This document shows positions 13,370-26,989 of a stretch of 64,000 nt of DNA, one piece after another; within the stretch, counting starts at the first letter, position 1; each line of letters starts with the position of its first letter. Under the pieces are notes generated by a model. It saw nothing but the letters and a program-made list of their open reading frames with translations. It was not told the origin of the DNA and ran no database searches. The translations under genes and the position numbers were made by a program. This stretch comes from Heliocidaris erythrogramma (taxonomy: Eukaryota > Echinodermata > Echinoidea > Camarodonta > Echinometridae): contig CM046864.1 of NCBI GenBank assembly GCA_025617745.1, forward strand, positions 2,751,624 to 2,815,623, in the 5' to 3' direction.

Positions 13370-13566
13370 CTGTTAGAATGAATAATAACAAAGAGGACGA
13401 GCAAACAGCAGAATTAGCCAAATGAAACTTTTCTTATTTCTAATGTAAGAGAAGATCATTTCCTTTCTTTTACACTTCAGAATGACAATTCAAAATTTGG
13501 GACACTTCAAAGACACTGCACGTTACATATTCTATTTTGTTTCCATATCTTACTTCGTAGACTTAC

Positions 13567-13809
13567 CATTAACCGTTACCGTTACGGTACAGCTCGCCGA
13601 ATTACCAGCAGCATCACTTGCTATGTATGTCACTTCCGTGCTTCCGATGGGGTAAGCATTGCCCTCTGGCTGGCCACTAGGTGTCACACTTGCAATGCCA
13701 ACATTGTCTGTTGCAGTGGCGTTCTGCAAGGTAACCGTAGCTGTGCTCTGTCCATTATCAGTATATACGCTCATATTCTGTGGGCAAGCTATTCCTGGAT
13801 TTTCGTCAT
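13567..13809 (-). CDS. HYR exon 28
   Basis: Variant code AQAVQI. Confidence 0.85.
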
Positions 13810-14006
13810 CTGTTAGAATGAATAATAACAAAGAGGACGAGCAAACAGCAGAATTAGCCAAATGAAACTTTTCTTATTTCTTATGTAAGAGAAGATCATT
13901 TCCTTTCTTTTACACTTCAGAATGACAATTCAAAATTTGGGACACTTCAAAGACACTGCACGTTACATATTCTATGTTGTTTCGAAATCTTACTTTGTAG
14001 ACTTAC

Positions 14007-14249
14007 CATTAACCGTCACCGTTACGGTACAGCTCGCCGAATTACCAGCAGCATCACTTGCTATGTATGTCACTTCCGTGCTTCCGATGGGGTAAGCATT
14101 GCCCTCTGGCTGGCCACTAGGTGTCACACTTGCAATGCCAACATTGTCTGTTGCAGTGGCGTTCTGCAAGGTAACCGTAGCTGTGCTCTGTCCATTATCA
14201 GTATATACGCTCATATTCTGTGGGCAAGTTATTCCTGGATTTTCGTCAT
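14007..14249 (-). CDS. HYR exon 29
   Basis: Variant code TQAVQI. Relic to its right. Confidence 0.85.
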
Positions 14250-14633
14250 CTGTTAGAATGAACAATAACAAAGAGGACGAGCAAACAGCAGAATTAGCCA
14301 AATGAAACTTTTTTTATTTCCAATGTAAGAGAAGTTCATTTCCTTTCTTTTACATTTAAAATGACAATTCAAAATTTGGGACACTTCAAAAACATGGGGT
14401 AATATGTGATAGGGCAAGTTATTCCTGGATTTTCGTCATCTGTTAGAATGAACAATAACAAAGAGCACGAGCAAGTAGAAGAATTAGTCACATGGAACTT
14501 TTTTCTCTCATGTAAGAGAAGTTAATTTCCTTCCTTTTACACTTCAGAATGACAATTCAAAATTTGGGACACGTCAAAGACACTCCACGTTACATATTCT
14601 ATTTTGTTTCCATATCTTACTTCGTAGACTTAC

Positions 14634-14876
14634 CATTAACCGTTACCGTTACGGTACAGCTCGCCGAATTACCAGCAGCATCACTTGCTATGTATGTCAC
14701 TTCCGTGCTTCCGATGGGGTAAGCATTGCCCTCTGGCTGGCCACTAGGTGTCACACTTTCAATGCCAACATTGTCTGTTGCAGTGGCGTTCTGCAAGGTA
14801 ACCGTAGCTGTGCTCTGTCCATTATCAGTATATACGCTCATATTCTGTGGGCAAGCTATTCCTGGATTTTCGTCAT
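14634..14876 (-). CDS. HYR exon 30
   Basis: Variant code AQEVQI; start of the two-exon 1,067-bp periodicity. Confidence 0.85.
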
Positions 14877-15073
14877 CTGTTAGAATGAATAATAACAAAG
14901 AGGACGAGCAAACAGCAGAATTAGCCAAATGAAACTTTTCTTATTTCTAATGTAAGAGAAGATCATTTCCTTTCTTTTACACTTCAGAATGACAATTCAA
15001 AATTTGGGACACTTCAAAGACACTGCACGTTACATATTCTATGTTGTTTCGAAATCTTACTTCGTAGACTTAC

Positions 15074-15316
15074 CATTAACCGTCACCGTTACGGTACAGC
15101 TCGCCGAATTACCAGCAGCATCACTTGCTGTGTATGTCACTTCCGTGCTTCCGATGGGGTAAGCATTGCCCTCTGGATTGCCACTAGGTGTCACACTTGC
15201 AATGCCAACATTGTCTGTTGCAGTGGCGTTCTGCAAGGTAACCGTAGCTGTGCTCTGTCCATTATCAGTATATACGCTCATATTCTGTGGGCAAGTTATT
15301 CCTGGATTTTCGTCAT
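15074..15316 (-). CDS. HYR exon 31
   Basis: Variant code TQAVNT. Relic to its right. Confidence 0.85.
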
Positions 15317-15700
15317 CTGTTAGAATGAACAATAACAAAGAGGACGAGCAAACAGCAGAATTAGCCAAATGAAACTTTTTTATTTCTAATGTAAGAGAAG
15401 ATCATTTCCTTTCCTTTACACTTCAAAATGACAATTCAAAATTTGGGACACTTCAAAAACATGGGGTAATATGTGATAGGGCAAGTTATTCCTGGATTTT
15501 CGTCATCTGTTAGAATGAACAATAACAAAGAGGACGAGCAAGTAGAAGAATTAGTCACATGGAACTTTTTTCTCTCATGTAAGAGAAGTTAATTTCCTTC
15601 CTTTTACACTTCAGAATGACAATTCAAAATTTGGGACACGTCAAAGACACTCCACGTTACATATTCTATTTTGTTTCCATATCTTACTTCGTAGACTTAC

Positions 15701-15943
15701 CATTAACCGTTACCGTTACGGTACAGCTCGCCGAATTACCAGCAGCATCACTTGCTATGTATGTCACTTCCGTGCTTCCGATGGGGTAAGCATTGCCCTC
15801 TGGCTGGCCACTAGGTGTCACACTTTCAATGCCAACATTGTCTGTTGCAGTGGCGTTCTGCAAGGTAACCGTAGCTGTGCTCTGTCCATTATCAGTATAT
15901 ACGCTCATATTCTGTGGGCAAGCTATTCCTGGATTTTCGTCAT
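15701..15943 (-). CDS. HYR exon 32
   Basis: Variant code AQEVQI. Confidence 0.85.
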
Positions 15944-16140
15944 CTGTTAGAATGAATAATAACAAAGAGGACGAGCAAACAGCAGAATTAGCCAAATGAA
16001 ACTTTTCTTATTTCTAATGTAAGAGAAGATCATTTCCTTTCTTTTACACTTCAGAATGACAATTCAAAATTTGGGACACTTCAAAGACACTGCACGTTAC
16101 ATATTCTATTTTGTTTCCATATCTTACTTCGTAGACTTAC

Positions 16141-16383
16141 CATTAACCGTTACCGTTACGGTACAGCTCGCCGAATTACCAGCAGCATCACTTGCTGTGT
16201 ATGTCACTTCCGTGCTTCCGATGGGGTAAGCATTGCCCTCTGGCTGGCCACTAGGTGTCACACTTGCAATGCCAACATTGTCTGTTGCAGTGGCGTTCTG
16301 CAAGGTAACCGTAGCTGTGCTCTGTCCATTATCAGTATATACGCTCATATTCTGTGGGCAAGTTATTCCTGGATTTTCGTCAT
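16141..16383 (-). CDS. HYR exon 33
   Basis: Variant code TQAVQT. Relic to its right. Confidence 0.85.
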
Positions 16384-16767
16384 CTGTTAGAATGAACAAT
16401 AACAAAGAGGACGAGCAAACAGCAGAATTAGCCAAATGAAACTTTTCTTATTTCTAATGTAAGAGAAGATCATTTCCTTTCCTTTACATTCAAAATGACA
16501 ATTCAAAATTTGGGACACTTCAAAAACATGGGGTAATATGTGATAGGGCAAGTTATTCCTGGATTTTCGTCATCTGTTAGAATGAACAATAACAAAGAGC
16601 ACGAGCAAGTAGAAGAATTAGTCACATGGAACTTTTTTCTCTCATGTAAGAGAAGTTAATTTCCTTCCTTTTACACTTCAGAATGACAATTCAAAATTTG
16701 GGACACGTCAAAGACACTCCACGTTACATATTCTATTTTGTTTCCATATCTTACTTCGTAGACTTAC

Positions 16768-17010
16768 CATTAACCGTTACCGTTACGGTACAGCTCGCCG
16801 AATTACCAGCAGCATCACTTGCTATGTATGTCACTTCCGTGCTTCCGATGGGGTAAGCATTGCCCTCTGGCTGGCCACTAGGTGTCACACTTTCAATGCC
16901 AACATTGTCTGTTGCAGTGGCGTTCTGCAAGGTAACCGTAGCTGTGCTCTGTCCATTATCAGTATATACGCTCATATTCTGTGGGCAAGCTATTCCTGGA
17001 TTTTCGTCAT
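16768..17010 (-). CDS. HYR exon 34
   Basis: Variant code AQEVQI. Confidence 0.85.
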
Positions 17011-17207
17011 CTGTTAGAATGAATAATAACAAAGAGGACGAGCAAACAGCAGAATTAGCCAAATGAAACTTTTCTTATTTCTAATGTAAGAGAAGATCAT
17101 TTCCTTTCTTTTACACTTCAGAATGACAATTCAAAATTTGGGACACTTCAAAGACACTGCACGTTACATATTCTATGTTGTTTCCAAATCTTACTTCGTA
17201 GACTTAC

Positions 17208-17450
17208 CATTAACCGTCACCGTTACGGTACAGCTCGCCGAATTACCAGCAGCATCACTTGCTGTGTATGTCACTTCCGTGCTTCCGATGGGGTAAGCAT
17301 TGCCCTCTGGCTGGCCACTAGGTGTCACACTTGCAATGCCAACATTGTCTGTTGCAGTGGCGTTCTGCAAGGTAACCGTAGCTGTGCTCTGTCCATTATC
17401 AGTATATACGCTCATATTCTGTGGGCAAGTTATTCCTGGATTTTCGTCAT
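17208..17450 (-). CDS. HYR exon 35
   Basis: Variant code TQAVQT. Relic to its right. Confidence 0.85.
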
Positions 17451-17834
17451 CTGTTAGAATGAACAATAACAAAGAGGACGAGCAAACAGCAGAATTAGCC
17501 AAATGAAACTTTTTTTATTTCTAATGTAAGAGAAGATCATTTCCTTTCTTTTACACTTAAAATGACAATTCAAAATTTGGGACACTTCAAAAACATGGGG
17601 TAATATGTGATAGGGCAAGTTATTCCTGGATTTTCGTCATCTGTTAGAATGAACAATAACAAAGAGGACGAGCAAGTAGAAGAATTAGTCACATGGAACT
17701 TTTTTCTCTCATGTAAGAGAAGTTAATTTCCTTCCTTTTACACTTCAGAATGACAATTCAAAATTTGGGACACGTCAAAGACACTCCACGTTACATATTC
17801 TATTTTGTTTCCATATCTTACTTCGTAGACTTAC

Positions 17835-18077
17835 CATTAACCGTTACCGTTACGGTACAGCTCGCCGAATTACCAGCAGCATCACTTGCTATGTATGTCA
17901 CTTCCGTGCTTCCGATGGGGTAAGCATTGCCCTCTGGCTGGCCACTAGGTGTCACACTTTCAATGCCAACATTGTCTGTTGCAGTGGCGTTCTGCAAGGT
18001 AACCGTAGCTGTGCTCTGTCCATTATCAGTATATACGCTCATATTCTGTGGGCAAGCTATTCCTGGATTTTCGTCAT
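17835..18077 (-). CDS. HYR exon 36
   Basis: Variant code AQEVQI. Confidence 0.85.
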
Positions 18078-18274
18078 CTGTTAGAATGAATAATAACAAA
18101 GAGGACGAGCAAACAGCAGAATTAGCCAAATGAAACTTTTCTTATTTCTAATGTAAGAGAAGATCATTTCCTTTCTTTTACACTTCAGAATGACAATTCA
18201 AAATTTGGGACACTTCAAAGACACTGCACGTTACATATTCTATGTTGTTTCAAAATCTTACTTCGTAGACTTAC

Positions 18275-18517
18275 CATTAACCGTCACCGTTACGGTACAG
18301 CTCGCCGAATTACCAGCAGCATCACTTGCTGTGTATGTCACTTCCGTGCTTCCGATGGGGTAAGCATTGCCCTCTGGCTGGCCACTAGGTGTCACACTTT
18401 CAATGCCAACATTGTCTGTTGCAGTGGCGTTCTGCAAGGTAACCGTAGCTGTGCTCTGTCCATTATCAGTATATACGCTCATATTCTGTGGGCAAGCTAT
18501 TCCTGGATTTTCGTCAT
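18275..18517 (-). CDS. HYR exon 37
   Basis: Variant code AQEVQT; the adjacent exon 38 encodes the same protein. Confidence 0.85.
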
Positions 18518-18714
18518 CTGTTAGAATGAATAATAACAAAGAGGACGAGCAAACAGCAGAATTAGCCAAATGAAACTTTTCTTATTTCTAATGTAAGAGA
18601 AGATCATTTCCTTTCTTTTACACTTCAGAATGACAATTCAAAATTTGGGACACTTCAAAGACACTGCACGTTACATATTCTATGTTGTTTCAAAATCTTA
18701 CTTCGTAGACTTAC

Positions 18715-18957
18715 CATTAACCGTCACCGTTACGGTACAGCTCGCCGAATTACCAGCAGCATCACTTGCTGTGTATGTCACTTCCGTGCTTCCGATGGGG
18801 TAAGCATTGCCCTCTGGCTGGCCACTAGGTGTCACACTTTCAATGCCAACATTGTCTGTTGCAGTGGCGTTCTGCAAGGTAACCGTAGCTGTGCTCTGTC
18901 CATTATCAGTATATACGCTCATATTCTGTGGGCAAGCTATTCCTGGATTTTCGTCAT
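18715..18957 (-). CDS. HYR exon 38
   Basis: Variant code AQEVQT; repeats exon 37 at a 440-bp offset, suggesting a recent single-unit duplication. Confidence 0.85.
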
Positions 18958-19151
18958 CTGTTAGAATGAATAATAACAAAGAGGACGAGCAAACAGCAGA
19001 ATTAGCCAAATGAAACTTTTTTTTCTCATGTAAGAGAATTTCATTTCCTTTCTTTTACACTTCAGAATGACAATTCAAATTTTGGGACACGTCAAAGACA
19101 CTGCACGTTACATATTCTATTTTGTTTCAATATCTTACTTCGTAGACTTAC

Positions 19152-19394
19152 CATTAACCGTTACCGTTACGGTACAGCTCGCCGAATTACCAGCAGCATC
19201 ACTTGCTGTGTATGTCACTTCCGTGCTTCCGATGGGGTAAGCATTGCCCTCTGGATTGCCACTAGGTGTCACACTTTCAATGCCAACATTGTCTGTTGCA
19301 GTGGCGTTCTGCAAGGTAACCGTAGCTGTGCTCTGTCCATTATCAGTATATACGCTCATATTCTGTGGGCAAGTTATTCCTGGATTTTCGTCAT
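19152..19394 (-). CDS. HYR exon 39
   Basis: Variant code TQEVNT. Confidence 0.85.
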
Positions 19395-19591
19395 CTGTTA
19401 GAATGAATAATAACAAAGAGGACGAGCAAACAGCAGAATTAGCCAAATGAAACTTTTTTTCTTTCCAATGTAAGAGAAGTTCATTTGCTTTCTTTTACAC
19501 TTAAGAATGACAATTCAAAATTTGGGACACTTCAAAGACACTGCACGTTACATATTCTATGTTGTTTCAAAATCTTACTTCGTAGACTTAC

Positions 19592-19834
19592 CATTAACCG
19601 TCACCGTTACGGTACAGCTCGCCGAATTACCAGCAGCATCACTTGCTGTGTATGTCACTTCCGTGCTTCCGATGGGGTAAGCATTGCCCTCTGGCTTGCC
19701 ACTAGGTGTCACACTTTCAATGCCAACATTGTCTGTTGCAGTGGCGTTCTGCAAGGTAACCGTAGCTGTGCTCTGTCCATTATCAGTATATACGCTCATA
19801 TTCTGTGGGCAAGCTATTCCTGGATTTTCGTCAT
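19592..19834 (-). CDS. HYR exon 40
   Basis: Variant code AQEVKT; first Lys47 copy. Confidence 0.85.
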
Positions 19835-20031
19835 CTGTTAGAATGAATAATAACAAAGAGGACGAGCAAACAGCAGAATTAGCCACATGAAACTTTTCTT
19901 ATTTCTAATGTAAGAGAAGATCATTTCCTTTCTTTTACACTTCAGAATGACAATTCAAAATTTGGGACACTTCAAAGACACTGCACGTTACATATTCTAT
20001 TTTGTTTCCATATCTTACTTCGTAGACTTAC

Positions 20032-20274
20032 CATTAACCGTTACCGTTACGGTACAGCTCGCCGAATTACCAGCAGCATCACTTGCTGTGTATGTCACTT
20101 CCGTGCTTCCGATGGGGTAAGCATTGCCCTCTGGCTGGCCACTAGGTGTCACACTTGCAATGCCAACATTGTCTGTTGCAGTGGCGTTCTGCAAGGTAAC
20201 CGTAGCTGTGCTCTGTCCATTATCAGTATATACGCTCATATTCTGTGGGCAAGCTATTCCTGGATTTTCGTCAT
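20032..20274 (-). CDS. HYR exon 41
   Basis: Variant code AQAVQT. Confidence 0.85.
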
Positions 20275-20470
20275 CTGTTAGAATGAATAATAACAAAGAG
20301 GACGAGCAAACAGCAGAATTAGCCAAATGAAACTTTTCTTATTTCTAATGTAAGAGAAGATCATTTCCTTCTTTTACACTTCAGAATGACAATTCAAAAT
20401 TTGGGACACTTCAAAGACACTGCACGTTACATATTCTATGTTGTTTCAAAATCTTACTTCGTAGACTTAC

Positions 20471-20713
20471 CATTAACCGTCACCGTTACGGTACAGCTCG
20501 CCGAATTACCAGCAGGATCACTTGCTGTGTATGTCACTTCCGTGCTTCCGATGGGGTAAGCATTGCCCTCTGGCTGGCCACTAGGTGTCACACTTTCAAT
20601 GCCAACATTGTCTGTTGCAGTGGCGTTCTGCAAGGTAACCGTAGCTGTGCTCTGTCCATTATCAGTATATACGCTCATATTCTGTGGGCAAGCTATTCCT
20701 GGATTTTCGTCAT
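20471..20713 (-). CDS. HYR exon 42
   Basis: Variant code AQEVQT plus Ala67 to Pro. Confidence 0.85.
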
Positions 20714-20907
20714 CTGTTAGAATGAATAATAACAAAGAGGACGAGCAAACAGCAGAATTAGCCAAATGAAACTTTTTTTTTCTCATGTAAGAGAATTCAT
20801 TTCCTTTCTTTTACACTTCAGAATGACAATTCAAAATTTGGGACACGTCAAAGACACTGCACGTTACATATTCTATTTTGTTTCAATATCTTACTTCGTA
20901 GACTTAC

Positions 20908-21150
20908 CATTAACCGTTACCGTTACGGTACAGCTCGCCGAATTACCAGCAGCATCACTTGCTGTGTATGTCACTTCCGTGCTTCCGATGGGGTAAGCAT
21001 TGCCCTCTGGATTGCCACTAGGTGTCACACTTTCAATGCCAACATTGTCTGTTGCAGTGGCGTTCTGCAAGGTAACCGTAGCTGTGCTCTGTCCATTATC
21101 AGTATATACGCTCATATTCTGTGGGCAAGTTATTCCTGGATTTTCGTCAT
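20908..21150 (-). CDS. HYR exon 43
   Basis: Variant code TQEVNT. Confidence 0.85.
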
Positions 21151-21348
21151 CTGTTAGAATGAATAATAACAAAGAGGACGAGCAAACAGCAGAATTAGCC
21201 AAATGAAACTTTTTTTTCTTTCCAATGTAAGAGAAGTTCATTGGCTTTCTTTTACACTTAAGAATGACAATTCAAAATTTGGGACACTTCAAAGACACTG
21301 CACGTTACATATTCTATGTTGTTTCAAAATCTTACTTCGTAGACTTAC

Positions 21349-21591
21349 CATTAACCGTCACCGTTACGGTACAGCTCGCCGAATTACCAGCAGCATCACT
21401 TGCTGTGTATGTCACTTCCGTGCTTCCGATGGGGTAAGCATTGCCCTCTGGCTGGCCACTAGGTGTCACACTTTCAACGCCAACATTGTCTGTTGCAGTG
21501 GCGTTCTGCAAGGTAACCGTAGCTGTGCTCTGTCCATTATCAGTATATACGCTCATATTCTGTGGGCAAGCTATTCCTGGATTTTCGTCAT
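21349..21591 (-). CDS. HYR exon 44
   Basis: Variant code AQEVQT plus Ile39 to Val. Confidence 0.85.
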
Positions 21592-21785
21592 CTGTTAGAA
21601 TGAATAATAACAAAGAGGACGAGCAAACAGCAGAATTAGCCACATGAAACATTTTTTTTTTCTTATGTAAGAGAAGTTCATTTCCTTTCTTCTACACTTA
21701 ATGACAATTCAAAATTTGGGACACTTCAAAGACACTGCACGTTACATATTCTATTTTGTTTCCATATCTTACTTCGTAGACTTAC

Positions 21786-22028
21786 CATTAACCGTTACCG
21801 TTACGGTACAGCTCGCCGAATTACCAGCAGCATCACTTGCTATGTATGTCACTTCCGTGCTTCCGATGGGGTAAGCATTGCCCTCTGGCTGGCCACTAGG
21901 TGTCACACTTTCAATGCCAACATTGTCTGTTGCAGTGGCGTTCTGCAAGGTAACCGTAGCTGTGCTCTGTCCATTATCAGTATATACGCTCATATTCTGT
22001 GGGCAAGCTATTCCTGGATTTTCGTCAT
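21786..22028 (-). CDS. HYR exon 45
   Basis: Variant code AQEVQI. Confidence 0.85.
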
Positions 22029-22225
22029 CTGTTAGAATGAATAATAACAAAGAGGACGAGCAAACAGCAGAATTAGCCAAATGAAACTTTTCTTATTTCT
22101 AATGTAAGAGAAGATCATTTCCTTTCTTTTACACTTCAGAATGACAATTCAAAATTTGGGACACTTCAAAGACACTGCACGTTACATATTCTATGTTGTT
22201 TCGAAATCTTACTTCGTAGACTTAC

Positions 22226-22468
22226 CATTAACCGTCACCGTTACGGTACAGCTCGCCGAATTACCAGCAGCATCACTTGCTGTGTATGTCACTTCCGTGC
22301 TTCCGATGGGGTAAGCATTGCCCTCTGGCTGGCCACTAGGTGTCACACTTGCAATGCCAACATTGTCTGTTGCAGTGGCGTTCTGCAAGGTAACCGTAGC
22401 TGTGCTCTGTCCATTATCAGTATATACGCTCATATTCTGTGGGCAAGTTATTCCTGGATTTTCGTCAT
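22226..22468 (-). CDS. HYR exon 46
   Basis: Variant code TQAVQT. Relic to its right. Confidence 0.85.
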
Positions 22469-22853
22469 CTGTTAGAATGAACAATAACAAAGAGGACGAG
22501 CAAACAGCAGAATTAGCCAAATGAAACTTTTCTTATTTCTAATGTAAGAGAAGATCATTTCCTTTCCTTTACATTTCAAAATGACAATTCAAAATTTGGG
22601 ACACTTCAAAAACATGGGGTAATATGTGATAGGGCAAGTTATTCCTGGATTTTCGTCATCTGTTAGAATGAACAATAACAAAGAGCACGAGCAAGTAGAA
22701 GAATTAGTCACATGGAACTTTTTTCTCTCATGTAAGAGAAGTTAATTTCCTTCCTTTTACACTTCAGAATGACGATTCAAAATTTGGGACACGTCAAAGA
22801 CACTCCACGTTACATATTCTATTTTGTTTCCATATCTTACTTCGTAGACTTAC

Positions 22854-23096
22854 CATTAACCGTTACCGTTACGGTACAGCTCGCCGAATTACCAGCAGCA
22901 TCACTTGCTATGTATGTCACTTCCGTGCTTCCGATGGGGTAAGCATTGCCCTCTGGCTGGCCACTAGGTGTCATACTTTCAATGCCAACATTGTCTGTTG
23001 CAGTGGCGTTCTGCAAGGTAACCGTAGCTGTGCTCCGTCCATTATCAGTATATACGCTCATATTCTGTGGGCAAGCTATTCCTGGATTTTCGTCAT
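22854..23096 (-). CDS. HYR exon 47
   Basis: Variant code AREMQI; first of the Arg21/Met42 lineage (also exons 55, 65). Confidence 0.85.
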
Positions 23097-23293
23097 CTGT
23101 TAGAATGAATAATAACAAAGAGGACGAGCAAACAGCAGAATTAGCCAAATGAAACTTTTCTTATTTCTAATGTAAGAGAAGATCATTTCCTTTCTTTTAC
23201 ACTTCAGAATGACAATTCAAAATTTGGGACACTTCAAAGACACTGCACGTTACATATTCTATGTTGTTTCAAAATCTTACTTCGTAGACTTAC

Positions 23294-23536
23294 CATTAAC
23301 CGTCACCGTTACGGTACAGCTCGCCGAATTACCAGCAGCATCACTTGCTGTGTATGTCACTTCCGTGCTTCCGATGGGGTAAGCATTGCCCTCTGGCTGG
23401 CCACTAGGTGTCACACTTTCAATGCCAACATTGTCTGTTGCAGTGGCGTTCTGCAAGGTAACCGTAGCTGTGCTCTGTCCATTATCAGTATATACGCTCA
23501 TATTCTGTGGGCAAGCTATTCCTGGATTTTCGTCAT
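23294..23536 (-). CDS. HYR exon 48
   Basis: Variant code AQEVQT. The intron side of the acceptor carries a small deletion, but the acceptor and pyrimidine tract remain. Confidence 0.82.
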
Positions 23537-23729
23537 CTGTTAGAATGAATAATAACAAAGAGACAAGCAAACAGCAGAATTAGCCACATGAAACTTTTTT
23601 TTCTCATGTAAGAGAATTTCATTTCCTTTCTTTTACACTTCAGAATGACAATTCAAATTTTGGGACACGTCAAAGACACTTCACGTTACATATTCTATTT
23701 TGTTTCAATATCTTACTTCGTAGACTTAC

Positions 23730-23972
23730 CATTAACCTTTACCGTTACGGTACAGCTCGCCGAATTACCAGCAGCATCACTTGCTGTGTATGTCACTTCC
23801 GTGCTTCCGATGGGGTAAGCATTGCCCTCTGGATTGCCACTAGGTGTCACACTTTCAATGCCAACATTGTCTGTTGCAGTGGCGTTCTGCAAGGTAACCG
23901 TAGCTGTGCTCTGTCCATTATCAGTATATACGCTCATATTCTGTGGGCAAGTTATTCCTGGATTTTCGTCAT
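23730..23972 (-). CDS. HYR exon 49
   Basis: Variant code TQEVNT plus Thr79 to Lys. Confidence 0.85.
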
Positions 23973-24170
23973 CTGTTAGAATGAATAATAACAAAGAGGA
24001 CGAGCAAACAGCAGAATTAGCCAAATGAAACTTTTTTTTCTTTCCAATGTAAGAGAAGTTCATTTGCTTTCTTTTACACTTAAGAATGACAATTCAAAAT
24101 TTGGGACACTTCAAAGACACTGCACGTTACATATTCTATGTTGTTTCAAAATCTTACTTCGTAGACTTAC

Positions 24171-24413
24171 CATTAACCGTCACCGTTACGGTACAGCTCG
24201 CCGAATTACCAGCAGCATCACTTGCTGTGTATGTCACTTCCGTGCTTCCGATGGGGTAAGCATTGCCCTCTGGCTTGCCACTAGGTGTCACACTTTCAAT
24301 GCCAACATTGTCTGTTGCAGTGGCGTTCTGCAAGGTAACCGTAGCTGTGCTCTGTCCATTATCAGTATATACGCTCATATTCTGTGGGCAAGCTATTCCT
24401 GGATTTTCGTCAT
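24171..24413 (-). CDS. HYR exon 50
   Basis: Variant code AQEVKT. Confidence 0.85.
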
Positions 24414-24610
24414 CTGTTAGAATGAATAATAACAAAGAGGACGAGCAAACAGCAGAATTAGCCACATGAAACTTTTCTTATTTCTAATGTAAGAGAAGAT
24501 CATTTCCTTTCTTTTACACTTCAGAATGACAATTCAAAATTTGGGACACTTCAAAGACACTGCACGTTACATATTCTATTTTGTTTCCATATCTTACTTC
24601 GTAGACTTAC

Positions 24611-24853
24611 CATTAACCGTTACCGTTACGGTACAGCTCGCCGAATTACCAGCAGCATCACTTGCTATGTATGTCACTTCCGTGCTTCCGATGGGGTAAG
24701 CATTGCCCTCTGGCTGGCCACTAGGTGTCACACTTTCAATGCCAACATTGTCTGTTGCAGTGGCGTTCTGCAAGGTAACCGTAGCTGTGCTCTGTCCATT
24801 ATCAGTATATACGCTCATATTCTGTGGGCAAGCTATTCCTGGATTTTCGTCAT
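24611..24853 (-). CDS. HYR exon 51
   Basis: Variant code AQEVQI. Confidence 0.85.
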
Positions 24854-25050
24854 CTGTTAGAATGAATAATAACAAAGAGGACGAGCAAACAGCAGAATTA
24901 GCCAAATGAAACTTTTCTTATTTCTAATGTAAGAGAAGATCATTTCCTTTCTTTTACACTTCAGAATGACAATTCAAAATTTGGGACACTTCAAAGACAC
25001 TGCACGTTACATATTCTATGTTGTTTCGAAATCTTACTTCGTAGACTTAC

Positions 25051-25293
25051 CATTAACCGTCACCGTTACGGTACAGCTCGCCGAATTACCAGCAGCATCA
25101 CTTGCTGTGTATGTCACTTCCGTGCTTCCGATGGGGTAAGCATTGCCCTCTGGATTGCCACTAGGTGTCACACTTGCAATGCCAACATTGTCTGTTGCAG
25201 TGGCGTTCTGCAAGGTAACCGTAGCTGTGCTCTGTCCATTATCAGTATATACGCTCATATTCTGTGGGCAAGTTATTCCTGGATTTTCGTCAT
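25051..25293 (-). CDS. HYR exon 52
   Basis: Variant code TQAVNT. Relic to its right. Confidence 0.85.
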
Positions 25294-25678
25294 CTGTTAG
25301 AATGAACAATAACAAAGAGGACGAGCAAACAGCAGAATTAGCCAAATGAAACTTTTCTTATTTCTAATGTAAGAGAAGATCATTTCCTTTCCTTTACATT
25401 TCAAAATGACAATTCAAAATTTGGGACACTTCAAAAACATGGGGTAATATGTGATAGGGCAAGTTATTCCTGGATTTTCGTCATCTGTTAGAATGAACAA
25501 TAACAAAGAGCACGAGCAAGTAGAAGAATTAGTCACATGGAACTTTTTTCTCTCATGTAAGAGAAGTTAATTTCCTTCCTTTTACACTTCAGAATGACGA
25601 TTCAAAATTTGGGACACGTCAAAGACACTCCACGTTACATATTCTATTTTGTTTCCATATCTTACTTCGTAGACTTAC

Positions 25679-25921
25679 CATTAACCGTTACCGTTACGGT
25701 ACAGCTCGCCGAATTACCAGCAGCATCACTTGCTATGTATGTCACTTCCGTGCTTCCGATGGGGTAAGCATTGCCCTCTGGCTGGCCACTAGGTGTCACA
25801 CTTTCAATGCCAACATTGTCTGTTGCAGTGGCGTTCTGCAAGGTAACCGTAGCTGTGCTCTGTCCATTATCAGTATATACGCTCATATTCTGTGGGCAAG
25901 CTATTCCTGGATTTTCGTCAT
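25679..25921 (-). CDS. HYR exon 53
   Basis: Variant code AQEVQI. Confidence 0.85.
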
Positions 25922-26118
25922 CTGTTAGAATGAATAATAACAAAGAGGACGAGCAAACAGCAGAATTAGCCAAATGAAACTTTTCTTATTTCTAATGTAA
26001 GAGAAGATCATTTCCTTTCTTTTACACTTCAGAATGACAATTCAAAATTTGGGACACTTCAAAGACACTGCACGTTACATATTCTATGTTGTTTCGAAAT
26101 CTTACTTCGTAGACTTAC

Positions 26119-26361
26119 CATTAACCGTCACCGTTACGGTACAGCTCGCCGAATTACCAGCAGCATCACTTGCTGTGTATGTCACTTCCGTGCTTCCGAC
26201 GGGGTAAGCATTGCCCTCTGGATTGCCACTAGGTGTCACACTTGCAATGCCAACATTGTCTGTTGCAGTGGCGTTCTGCAAGGTAACCGTAGCTGTGCTC
26301 TGTCCATTATCAGTATATACGCTCATATTCTGTGGGCAAGTTATTCCTGGATTTTCGTCAT
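26119..26361 (-). CDS. HYR exon 54
   Basis: Variant code TQAVNT plus Ile55 to Val. Relic to its right. Confidence 0.85.
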
Positions 26362-26746
26362 CTGTTAGAATGAACAATAACAAAGAGGACGAGCAAACTG
26401 CAGAATTAGCCAAATGAAACTTTTCTTATTTCTAATGTAAGAGAAGATCATTTCCTTTCCTTTACATTTCAAAATGACAATTCAAAATTTGGGACACTTC
26501 AAAAACATGGGGTAATATGTGATAGGGCAAGTTATTCCTGGATTTTCGTCATCTGTTAGAATGAACAATAACAAAGAGCACGAGCAAGTAGAAGAATTAG
26601 TCACATGGAACTTTTTTCTCTCATGTAAGAGAAGTTAATTTCCTTCCTTTTACACTTCAGAATGACGATTCAAAATTTGGGACTCGTCAAAGACACTCCA
26701 CGTTACATATTCTATTTTGTTTCCATATCTTACTTCGTAGACTTAC

Positions 26747-26989
26747 CATTAACCGTTACCGTTACGGTACAGCTCGCCGAATTACCAGCAGCATCACTTG
26801 CTATGTATGTCACTTCCGTGCTTCCGATGGGGTAAGCATTGCCCTCTGGCTGGCCACTAGGTGTCATACTTTCAATGCCAACATTGTCTGTTGCAGTGGC
26901 GTTCTGCAAGGTAACCGTAGCTGTGCTCCGTCCATTATCAGTATATACGCTCATATTCTGTGGGCAAGCTATTCCTGGATTTTCGTCAT
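26747..26989 (-). CDS. HYR exon 55
   Basis: Variant code AREMQI; first exon of four-exon block A. Confidence 0.85.
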
